Of a stretch of DNA of 64,000 nt, positions 21,139-31,500 are shown one piece after another. Under the pieces are notes generated by a model. That model made no database searches and was not told the origin of the DNA. It saw only the letters and a program-made list of their open reading frames with translations. Position 1 is the first letter of the stretch, and every line of letters starts with the position of its first letter. The DNA lies in assembly GCA_037179385.1 (NCBI GenBank), contig CM074193.1, positions 39,588,846 through 39,652,845 on the forward strand. The letters run 5' to 3'. Both the position numbers and the translations under genes were made by a program. The stretch is from Holothuria scabra. Its lineage: Eukaryota > Echinodermata > Holothuroidea > Aspidochirotida > Holothuriidae.

Positions 21139-21152
21139 CCCCCCCCCCCCCC
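21139..21152 (+). repeat. C14 homopolymer
   Basis: Fourteen consecutive C. Confidence 0.95.
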
Positions 21153-21223
21153 AATAAAATGCAGTAGTTGTGTGTGATGGAGACATGCAAAGCCACTCTA
21201 ACTGGAAATCTCATTTTACCCCT

Positions 21224-21239
21224 CCCCCCCCCCCCCCCC
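21224..21239 (+). repeat. C16 homopolymer
   Basis: Sixteen consecutive C after CCCCT. Confidence 0.95.
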
Positions 21240-21974
21240 TTCTTGAGAAAGCGGTGCTACATCTCTGAAGAACTATGAATTTCCATTGCTTCAAATGAGG
21301 CAATTTTATGCTTTAAGATTATAATCCACTCGCTATCATAAATAACACATTGAGAAAATGTTCCAGCTATATGAGTCATGAGGGAGCTTATTTACCTTTA
21401 AAACTTTTCGATGGAACAACTTGATCTTTTCATCAACAATCATGGACTAGCCTATAACTCTCTTACCACCACTTCCAACCGCACTTCTGGTTTGGAGAAA
21501 GTTTCTTAGTCTACAGTACCCCAATAGCGGTCAATCGATTAAGCAATTTCAATAGCACTTAGAGGGTCTAATTAAAAAGTAAATCCTGAACATAGTCGAA
21601 AAAATTGACAAAAATACACCACTGAATGAACTTGATGTCACTAAAGGTACTGTTTAATGCTTTTCCAGCGAAAGGAGTACTGCATTCCAAACTAATGGTT
21701 TTTAATAATAAGTTAAACACTGTGAGGATAGCCACATATAGCTTGCTATTTAGCAATTGTTCCTCTCGGACATGTTATCACAATTTTATGACCTTATCAG
21801 GTTATTCTGCTGACAACTGAAACTTTTCTGGTGCTTGTTACCAATAACTCACTTATGACTTGACAGGAGTTTAAAAGTAGGGTCAGAAAGGTCAAAATAA
21901 GTGTATTTTTGTCCGTCCCTTGGATCCATTCATCATATCGGAGAGTAGCAAGGTATTACATACAAAGTGAACAA

Positions 21975-22115
21975 TAAGTGTAAAATTTGTGAAAAATCTG
22001 AATGTGAAGGCGAAGCTTGCATATTGCTGATTCTCCTATTTGTGTAAAAATGGTGTAAAAGTACACCGAAAAAGTGTAATTTTACACAGGGGGGTTCACT
22101 AAGTGTAAAAATTGC
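21975..22115. repeat. GTGTAAAA word cluster beside the MITE array
   Basis: GTGTAAAA or GTGTAAT occurs at least five times, once facing TTTTACAC so that GTGTAA-TT-TTACAC can fold. This may be the remnant of an element adjoining the left edge of the tandem MITE array. Confidence 0.5.
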
Positions 22116-22143
22116 TCTTTCTAGTGCACGGGATTATTTTATT

Positions 22144-22387
22144 TTAACTCTTTACCGTTGTTTGGGTCCTTTTGGACCCATGCGAAGAGCTCAGATGTCA
22201 CCCATCTTTACTGTTTCACGCGAGTAGCTACCCGAAAATTCTGCCACAACAACGAGAGAGACAATAGTTTAAGGTCACGGGGTCAATGGCCTACGGAAGC
22301 CGATGCGGAGCCGACTACGTCCGCTTTTCCGCCCACTCCCGAGGCGCGCAAATATGCCCCGTTTGGAGCACAACGGTAAAGGGTAAA
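22144..22387 (+). mobile_element. TTAA-flanked MITE copy 1
   Basis: Left end TTAACTCTTTACCGTTGT; right end ACAACGGTAAAGGGTAAA, where the terminal TTAA has decayed. The subterminal hairpin TGGGTCC-TTTT-GGACCCA is intact. Ends beginning CCCTTT inside a TTAA duplication resemble the piggyBac superfamily. Confidence 0.8.
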
Positions 22388-22486
22388 TCTAAAAAAAGAA
22401 CCTTCACCACTCGGCTTAAGGGTTACGTGCACACACGCGGAGACAGTGGCATTAGCTTTGCAGTAAACACACTCCACGGGCTTATT

Positions 22487-22729
22487 TTAACTCTTTGCCG
22501 TTGTTTGGGTCCTTTGGACCCATGGGGAATACTCGGCTATCACCCATCTTTACTGTTTCACGCGAGTAGCTACCCGAAAATTCTGCCACAACAACGAGAG
22601 AGACAATAGTTTAAGTTCACGGGGTCAATGGCCTGCGGTAGCCGATGCGGAGCCGACTACGTCCGCTTTTCCGCCCACTCCCGAGGCGCGCAAATATGCC
22701 TCGATCGGAGCACAACGGCAAAGGGTTAA
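22487..22729 (+). mobile_element. TTAA-flanked MITE copy 2
   Basis: Left TTAACTCTTTGCCGTTGT and right ACAACGGCAAAGGGTTAA: the A-to-G change at the left end is matched by the complementary T-to-C change at the right end. The right TTAA is intact at 22726-22729. Confidence 0.85.
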
Positions 22730-22834
22730 TCTAAAAAAAAAAAAAAAACCTGCACCACTCGGCTAAAGGGTTACGTGCACACACGCAGAGACAGTGGAAT
22801 CAGCTTTGCAGTAGACACACTCCACGGGCTTATT

Positions 22835-23093
22835 TTAACTCTTTACCGTTGTTTGGGTCCTTTTGGACCCACGCGGAGAGGTCGGCTGTCACCCATCTTT
22901 ACTGTTTCACGCGGAGCTCGAAACTGCGAGTAGCTACCCGAAAATTCTGCCACAACAACGAAAGAGACCATAGTTTAAGGTCACGGGGTCAATGGCCTAC
23001 GGAAGCCTATGCGGGGCGGGCTACGTCCGCTTCTCCGCCCAGTCCCGAGGCGCGCAAATATGCCCCGATCGGAGCACAACGGTGAAGGGTTAA
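22835..23093 (+). mobile_element. TTAA-flanked MITE copy 3, with a short insertion
   Basis: At 259 bp it is about 15 bp longer than its neighbours because of extra sequence (GAGCTCGAAACTGC) after the TTTCACGCG motif near 22915-22929. Confidence 0.85.
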
Positions 23094-23188
23094 TCTCAAA
23101 TACCTGCACCACTAACCTAAAGGGTTACGTGCACACACGCAGAGACAGTGGCATCAGCTTTGCAGTAGACACACTCCACGGGCTTATT

Positions 23189-23432
23189 TTAACCCTTTAC
23201 CGTTGTTTGGGTCCTTTTCAAGCCATGCGGAGAGGTCGCCTGTCACCCATCTTTACTGTTTTACGCGAGAAGCTACCCGAAAATTCTGCCACAACAACGA
23301 GAGAGACAATAGTTTAAGTTCACGGGGTCAATGGCCTGCGGTAGCCGATGCGGAGCCGACTACGTCCGCTTTTCCGCCCACTCCCGAGGCGCGCAAATAT
23401 GCCTCGATCGGAGCACAACGGCAAAGGGTTAA
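23189..23432 (+). mobile_element. TTAA-flanked MITE copy 4
   Basis: Best preserved left end: TTAACCCTTTACCGTTGT, the exact complement of the canonical right end ACAACGGTAAAGGGTTAA. Its own right end reads ACAACGGCAAAGGGTTAA. The subterminal hairpin is damaged (GGTCCTTTTCAAGCC). Confidence 0.88.
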
Positions 23433-23538
23433 TCTAAAAAAAAAAAAAAAAACCTGCACCACTCGGCTAAAGGGTTACGTGCACACACGCATAGACAGTG
23501 GCATCAGCTTTACAGTAAAGACACTCCACACGCTTATT

Positions 23539-23781
23539 TTAACTCTTTACCGTTGTTTGGGTCCGTTTGGACCCATGCGGAGAGCGCGGCTGTCACCCAT
23601 CTTTACTGTTTCACGCGAGTAGCTACCCGAATATTCTGCCATACAACGAGAGAGACAATAGTTTAAGGTCACGGGGTCAATGGCCTACGGAAGCCGATGC
23701 GGGGCGGGCTACTTCCGATTTTCCACCCGATCCCGAGGCTCGCAAATATGCCGCGATCGGAGCACAACAGTAGAAGGTCAA
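23539..23781 (+). mobile_element. TTAA-flanked MITE copy 5
   Basis: The right end has decayed to ACAACAGTAGAAGGTCAA, so the terminal TTAA reads TCAA. Confidence 0.8.
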
Positions 23782-23877
23782 TCTTAAAAAACCTGCACCA
23801 CTCGGCTAAAGAGTTACGTGCACACACGCAGAGACAGTGGCATCCACTTTGCAGTAAAGACACTCCACGGGCTTATT

Positions 23878-24121
23878 TTAACTCTTTACCATTGTTTGGG
23901 TCCGTTTGGACCCATGCGGAGAGCTCGACTGTCACCCATCTTTACTGTTTCACGCGAGTAGCTACCCGAAAATTCTTCCACAACAACGAGAGGGACAATA
24001 GTTTGAGGTCACGGGGTCAATGGCCTACGGAAGCCGATGCGGGGCGGGCTACGTCCGCTTTTCCGCCCACTCCCGAGGCGCGAAAATATGCCCCGATCGG
24101 AGCACAACGGTAAAGGGTTAA
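23878..24121 (+). mobile_element. TTAA-flanked MITE copy 6, abutting the satellite
   Basis: Intact right end ACAACGGTAAAGGGTTAA. Its TTAA (24118-24121) is followed at once by GTGAGTCGG, the sequence that follows the TTAA of every 368-bp monomer. Confidence 0.9.
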
Positions 24122-24531
24122 GTGAGTCGGAGGTGCAAATGCTGCTCCCGTTTTCTCATTTTTGATACAATGACAGCGAACCACCAGAACAACGCAATCG
24201 TTGCAGACAATCCTTACGGGGTAGAATGGGACCTGTTTTAACTGCCTATGACATTTTTGAGCGGAAACTCTCACGTCTTCCTACCGGCGCGAACCGATCT
24301 TAAAAGTCGGTCCTGGCATCTCAATTGCACTTTTTTGCACACATTTTGATTCGATGACAGCTCGACAACGAGACATCGCAACAATTCGTAACGGGGCTTA
24401 CACGGTACAATTGAACCTGCTACAGCCGCCTACGGCGTTTTTGATCCCAAGTTCTAACGTCTTCATACTGGCGCGAGATGATCTTTTAAGTGAGTCGGAG
24501 GTGCAAATGCTGCTCCCGTTTTCTCATTTTT

Positions 24532-24715
24532 GATACAATGACAGCGAAACAACAGATCGTCGCAATCGTTGCAGACAATGCTTACGGGGTAGAATGGGAC
24601 CTGTTTTAACTGCCTATGACATTTTTGAGCGGAAACTCTCACGTCTTCCTTCCGGCGCGAACCGATCTTAAAAGTCGGTCCTGGCATCTCAATTGCACTT
24701 TTTTGCACACATTTT
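24532..24715 (+). repeat. Representative half-monomer A (184 bp)
   Basis: Starts GATACAATGACAGCG. It aligns gaplessly with half B that follows; shared blocks include ATGACAGC, GCTTAC, GGACCTG, TTTTTGAGC, ACGTCTTC, GGCGCGA and GATCTT. Confidence 0.9.
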
Positions 24716-24899
24716 GATTCGATGACAGCTCGACAACGGGACATCGCAACAGTTCGTAACGGGGCTTACACGGTACAATTGGACCTGCTACAGCCGCCTA
24801 CGGCGTTTTTGAGCCCAAGTTCTAATGTCTTCATACTGGCGCGAGATGATCTTTTAAGTGAGTCGGAGGTGCAAATGCTGCTCCCGTTTTCTCATTTTT
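24716..24899 (+). repeat. Representative half-monomer B (184 bp)
   Basis: Starts GATTCGATGACAGCTCG. By hand count about 117 of 184 positions match half A, about 71% over the first 140 and much less over the last 44. Confidence 0.9.
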
Positions 24900-27800
24900 G
24901 ATACAATGACAGCGAAACAACAGAACGTCGCAATCGTTGCAGACAATGCTTACTGGGTAGAATGGGACCTGTTTTAACTGCCTTTGACATTCTTGAGCGG
25001 AAATCTCACATCTTCCTACCGGCGCGAACCGATCTTAAAAGTCGGTCCTGGCATCTCAATTGCACTTTTTTGCACACATTTTGATTCGATGACAGCTCGA
25101 CAACGGCACATCGCAACAGTTCGTAACGGGGCTTACACGGTACAATTGGACCTGCTACAGCCGCCTACGGCGTTTTTGAGCCCAAGTTCTAACGTCTTCA
25201 TACTGGCGCGAGATGATCTTTTAAGTGAGTCGGAGGTGCAAATGCTGCTCCCGTTTTCTCATTTTTGATACAATGACAGCGAAACAACAGATCGTCGCAA
25301 TCGTTGCAGACAATGCTTACGGGGTAGAATGGGACCTGTTTTAACTGCCTATGACATTTTTGAGCGGAAACTCTCACGTCTTCCTTCCGGCGCGAACCGA
25401 TCTTAAAAGTCGGTCCTGGCATCTCAATTGCACTTTTTTGCACACATTTTGATTCGATGACAGCTCGACAACGGCACATCGCAACAGTTCGTAACGGGGC
25501 TTACACGGTACAACTGGACCTGCTACAGCCGCCTACGGCGTTTTTGAGCCCAAGTTCTAACGTCTTTATCCTGGCGCGAGATGATCTTTTAAGTGAGTCG
25601 GAGGTGCAAATGCTGCTCCCGTTTTCTCATTTTTGATACAATGACAGCGAAACAACAGAACGTCGCAATCGTTGCAGACAATGCTTACGGGGTAGAATGG
25701 GACCTGTTTTAACTGCCTATGACATTTTTGAGCGGAAACTCTCACGTCTTCCTACCGGCGCGAACCGATCTTAAAAGTCGGTCCTGGCATCTCAATTGCA
25801 CTTTTTTGCACACATTTTGATTCGATGACAGCTCGACAACGGGACATCGCAACAGTTCGTAACGGGGCTTACACGGTACAATTGGACCTGCTACAGCCGC
25901 CTACGGCGTTTTTGAGCCCAAGTTCTAACGTCTTCATACTGGCGCGAGATGATCTTTTAAGTGAGTCGGAGGTGCAAATGCTGCTCCCGTTTTCTCATTT
26001 TTGATACAATGACAGCGAAACAACAGATCGTCGCAATCGTTGCAGACAATGCTTACGGGGTAGAATGGGACCTGTTTTAACTGCCTATGACATTTTTGAG
26101 CGGAAACTCTCACGTCTTCCTTCCGGCGCGAACCGATCTTAAAAGTCGGTCCTGGCATCTCAATTGCACTTTCTTGCACAAATTTTGATTCGATGACAGC
26201 TCGACAACGGGACATCGCAACAGTTCGTAACGGGGCTTACACGGTACAATTGGACCTGCTACAGCCGCCTACGGCGTTTTTGAGCCCAAGTTCTAACGTC
26301 TTCATACTGGCGCGAGATGATCTTTTAAGTGAGTCGGAGGTGCAAATGCTGCTCCCGTTTTCTCATTTTTGATACAATGACAGCGAAACAACAGATCGTC
26401 GCAATCGTTGCAGACAATGCTTACGGGGTAGAATGGGACCTGTTTTAACTGCCTATGACATTTTTGAGCGGAAACTCTCACGTCTTCCTTCCGGCGCGAA
26501 CCGATCTTAAAAGTCGGTCCTGGCATCTCAATTGCACTTTTTTGCACACATTTTGATTCGATGACAGCTCGACAACGGCACATCGCAACAGTTCGTAACG
26601 GGGCTTACACGGTACAACTGGACCTGCTACAGCCGCCTACGGCGTTTTTGAGCCCAAGTTCTAACGTCTTCATACTGGCGCGAGATGATCTTTTAAGTGA
26701 GTCGGAGGTGCAAATGCTGCTCCCGTTTTCTCATTTTTGATACAATGACAGCGAAACAACAGAACGTCGCAATCGTTGCAGACAATGCTTACGGGGTAGA
26801 ATGGGACCTGTTTTAACTGCCTATGACATTTTTGAGCGGAAACTCTCACGTCTTCCTACCGGCGCGAACCGATCTTAAAAGTCGGTCCTGGCATCTCAAT
26901 TGCACTTTTTTGCACACATTTTGATTCGATGACAGCTCGACAACGGGACATCGCAACAGTTCGTAACGGGGCTTACACGGTACAATTGGACCTGCTACAG
27001 CCGCCTACGGCGTTTTTGAGCCCAAGTTCTAACGTCTTCATACTGGCGCGAGATGATCTTTTAAGTGAGTCGGAGGTGCAAATGCTGCTCCCGTTTTCTC
27101 ATTTTTGATACAATGACAGCGAAACAACAGATCGTCGCAATCGTTGCAGACAATGCTTACGGGGTAGAATGGGACCTGTTTTAACTGCCTATGACATTTT
27201 TGAGCGGAAACTCTCACGTCTTCCTTCCGGCGCGAACCGATCTTAAAAGTCGGTCCTGGCATCTCAATTGCACTTTCTTGCACAAATTTTGATTCGATGA
27301 CAGCTCGACAACGGGACATCGCAACAGTTCGTAACGGGGCTTACACGGTACAATTGGACCTGCTACAGCCGCCTACGGCGTTTTTGAGCCCAAGTTCTAA
27401 CGTCTTCATACTGGCGCGAGATGATCTTTTAAGTGAGTCGGAGGTGCAAATGCTGCTCCCGTTTTCTCATTTTTGATACAATGACAGCGAAACAACAGAT
27501 CGTCGCAATCGTTGCAGACAATGCTTACGGGGTAGAATGGGACCTGTTTTAACTGCCTATGACATTTTTGAGCGGAAACTCTCACGTCTTCCTTCCGGCG
27601 CGAACCGATCTTAAAAGTCGGTCCTGGCATCTCAATTGCACTTTTTTGCACACATTTTGATTCGATGACAGCTCGACAACGGCACATCGCAACAGTTCGT
27701 AACGGGGCTTACACGGTACAACTGGACCTGCTACAGCCGCCTACGGCGTTTTTGAGCCCAAGTTCTAACGTCTTCATACTGGCGCGAGATGATCTTTTAA

Positions 27801-28530
27801 GTGAGTCGGAGGTGCAAATGCTGCTCCCGTTTTCTCATTTTTGATACAATGACAGCGAAACAACAGAACGTCGCAATCGTTGCAGACAATGCTTACGGCG
27901 TAGAATGGGACCTGTTTTAACTGCCTATGACATTTTTGAGCGGAACCTCTCACGTCTTCCTACCGGCGCGAACCAATCTTAAAAGTCGGTCCTGGCATCT
28001 CCATTGCACTTTTTAGCACACATTTTGATTCGATGACAGCTCGACAACGGGACATCGCAACAGTTCGTAAAGGGGCCTACACGGTACAATTGGACCTGCT
28101 ACAGCCGCCTACGGCGATTTGAGCCCAATTTCTAACGTCTTCATACTGGCGCGAGATGATCTTTTAAGTGAGTCGGAGGTGCAAATGCTGCTCCCGTTTT
28201 CTCATTTTTGATACAATGACAGCGAAACACCAGAACAACGCAATCGTTGCAGACAATGCTTACGGGGTGGAATGGGACCTGTTTTAACTGCCTATGACAT
28301 TTTTGAGCGGAAACTCTCACGTCTTCCTACCGGCGCGAACCGATCTTAAAAGTCGGTCCTGGCATCTCAATTGCACTTTTTTGAACACATTTTGATTCGA
28401 TGACAGCTCGACAACGAGACATCGCAACAGTTCGTAACGGGGCTTACACGGTACAATTGGACCTGCTGCAGCCGCCTACGGCGTTTTTGAGCCCAAGTTC
28501 TAACGTCTTCATACTGGCGCGAGATGATCT

Positions 28531-31500
28531 TTTAAGTGAGTGGGAGGTGCAAATGCTGCTCCCGTTTTCTCATTTTTGATACAATGACAGCGAAACACCA
28601 GAACAACGCAATCGTTGCAGACAATGCTTACGGGGTGGAATGGGACCTGTTTTAACTGCCTATGACATTTTTGAGCGGAAACTCTCACGTCTTCCTACCG
28701 GCGCGAACCGATCTTAAAAGTCGGTCCTGGCATCTCAATTGCACTTTTTTGCACACATTTTGATTCGATGACAGCTCGACAACGGCACATCGCAACAGTT
28801 CGTAACGGGGCTTACACGGTACAATTGGACCTGCTACAGCCGCCTACGGCGTTTTTGAGCCCAAGTTCTAACGTCTTCATACTGGCGCGAGATGATCTTT
28901 TAAGTGAGTCGGAGGTGTAAATGCTGCTCCTGTTTTCTCATTTTTGATACAATGACAGCGAAACAACAGAACGTCGCAATCGTTGCAGACAATGCTTACG
29001 GGGTAGAATGGGACCTGTTTTAACTGCCTATGACATTTTTGAGCGGAAACTCTCACGTCTTCCTACCGGCGCGAACCGATCTTAAAAGTCGGTCCTGGCA
29101 TCTCAATTGCACTTTTTTGCACACATTTTGATTCGATGACAGCTCGACAACGGCACATCGCAACAGTTCGTAACGGGGCTTACACGGTACAATTGGACCT
29201 GCTACAGCCGCCTACGGCGTTTTTGAGCCCAAGTTCTAACGTCTTCATACTGGCGCGAGATGATCTTTTAAGTGAGTCGGAGGTGCAAATGCTGCTCCCG
29301 TTTTCTCATTTTTGATACAATGACAGCGAAACAACAGAACGTCGCAATCGTTGCAGACAATGCTTACGGGGTAGAATGGGACCTGTTTTAACTGCCTATG
29401 ACATTTTTGAGCGGAAACTCTCACATCTTCCTACCGGCGCGAACCGATCTTAAAAGTCGGTCCTGGCATCTCAATTGCACTTTTTTGCACACATTTTGAT
29501 TCGATGACAGCTCGACAACGGCACATCGCAACAGTTCGTAACGGGGCTTACACGGTACAATTGGACCTGCTACAGCCGCCTACGGCGTTTTTGAGCCCAA
29601 GTTCTAACGTCTTCATACTGGCGCGAGATGATCTTTTAAGTGAGTCGGAGGTGCAAATGCTGCTCCCGTTTTCTCATTTTTGATACAATGACAGCGAAAC
29701 AACAGAACGTCGCAATCGTTGCAGACAATGCTTACGGGGTAGAATGGGACCTGTTTTAACTGCCTATGATATTTTTGAGCGGAAACTCTTACGTCTTCCT
29801 ACCTGCGCGAACCGATCTTAAAAGTCGGTCCTGGCATCTCAATTGCACTTTTTTGCACACATTTTGATTCGATGACAGCTCGACAACGGCACATCGCAAC
29901 AGTTCGTAACGGGGCTTACACGGTACAATTGGACCTGCTACAGCCGCCTACGGCGTTTTTGAGCCCAAGTTCTAACGTCTTCATACTGGCGCGAGATGAT
30001 CTTTTAAGTGAGTCGGAGGTGCAAATGCTGCTCCTGTTTTCTCATTTTTGATACAATGACAGCGAAACAACAGAACGTCGCAATCGTTGCAGACAATGCT
30101 TACGGGGTAGAATGGGACCTGTTTTAACTGCCTATGACATTTTTGAGCGGAAACTCTCACATCTTCCTACCGGCGCGAACCGATCTTAAAAGTCGGTCCT
30201 GGCATCTCAATTGCACTTTTTTGCACACATTTTGATTCGATGACAGCTCGACAACGGCACATCGCAACAGTTCGTAACGGGGCTTACACGGTACAATTGG
30301 ACCTGCTACAGCCGCCTACGGCGTTTTTGAGCCCAAGTTCTAACGTCTTCATACTGGCGCGAGATGATCTTTTAAGTGAGTCGGAGGTGCAAATGCTGCT
30401 CCCGTTTTCTCATTTTTGATACAATGACAGCGAAACAACAGAACGTCGCAATCGTTGCAGACAATGCTTACGGGGTAGAATGGGACCTGTTTTAACTGCC
30501 TATGACATTTTTGAGCGGAAACTCTCACGTCTTCCTACCGGCGCGAACCGATCTTAAAAGTCGGTCCTGGCATCTCAATTGCACTTTTTTGCACACATTT
30601 TGATTCGATGACAGCTCGACAACGGCACATCGCAACAGTTCGTAACGGGGCTTACACGGTACAATTGGACCTGCTACAGCCGCCTACGGCGTTTTTGAGC
30701 CCAAGTTCTAACGTCTTCATACTGGCGCGAGATGATCTTTTAAGTGAGTCGGAGGTGCAAATGCTGCTCCCGTTTTCTCATTTTTGATACAATGACAGCG
30801 AAACAACAGAACGTCGCAATCGTTGCAGACAATGCTTACGGGGTAGAATGGGACCTGTTTTAACTGCCTATGACATTTTTGAGCGGAAACTCTCACGTCT
30901 TCCTACCGGCGCGAACCGATCTTAAAAGTCGGTCCTGGCATCTCAATTGCACTTTTTTGCACACATTTTGATTCGATGACAGCTCGACAACGGCACATCG
31001 CAACAGTTCGTAACGGGGCTTACACGGTACAATTGGACCTGCTACAGCCGCCTACGGCGTGTTTGAGCCCAAGTTCTAACGTCTTCATACTGGCGCGAGA
31101 TGATCTTTTAAGTGAGTCGGAGGTGCAAATGCTGCTCCCTTTTTCTCATTTTTGATACAATGACAGCGAAACAACAGAACGTCGCAATCGTTGCAGACAA
31201 TGCTTACGGGGTAGAATGGGACCTGTTTTAACTGCCTATGACATTTTTGAGCGGAAACTCTCACGTCTTCCTACCGGCGCGAACCGATCTTAAAAGTCGG
31301 TCCTGGCATCTCAATTGCACTTTTTTGCACACATTTTGATTCGATGACAGCTCGACAACGGCACATCGCAACAGTTCGTAACGGGGCTTACACGGTACAA
31401 TTGGACCTGCTACAGCCGCCTACGGCGTTTTTGAGCCCAAGTTCTAACGTCTTCATACTGGCGCGAGATGATCTTTTAAGTGAGTCGGAGGTGCAAATGC

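Larger units (their letters stand above)
20627..21969. other. No supported gene; two long C tracts
   Basis: C14 at 21139-21152 and C16 at 21224-21239 are 72 bp apart. Overlapping frames near 21568-21820 have no recognisable domain. Confidence 0.5.
22126..24121 (+). repeat. Tandem array of MITE plus spacer, 5.7 units of about 339-354 bp
   Basis: The landmark TTAACTCTTTACCGTTG (with small variants) starts at 22144, 22487, 22835, 23189, 23539 and 23878, giving periods of 343, 348, 354, 350 and 339. Each unit is a TTAA-bounded MITE followed by a spacer (TCTAAAA-run, CTGCACCACTCGGCTAAAGG, GTGCACACACGC, CTCCACGGGCTTATT). The last unit lacks its spacer and runs straight into the 368-bp satellite. 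Open frames here are periodic by-products. Confidence 0.92.
24122..28530 (+). repeat. Diverged left edge of the satellite, with 1104-bp higher-order unit
   Basis: Variants recur every three monomers: GTACAACTGGACC with its C at 25511, 26615 and 27719, and CACTTTCTTGCACAAATTTT at 26167 and 27271, each spacing 1104 bp. The CACCAGAACAACGC variant appears at about 24184, 28230 and 28600. Local divergence is higher than further right. Confidence 0.85.

Noticed and set aside
22158..24274. Several 65-140 codon ORFs across the MITE array
   Set aside because: They recur with the tandem period on both strands and follow the repeat, not a gene.
24752..24765. CENP-B box in the satellite (GTTCGTAACGGGGC)
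   Set aside because: It has TTCG and CGGG but the spacing is 3 nt instead of the 7 nt of the CENP-B consensus, and the central A does not fit.
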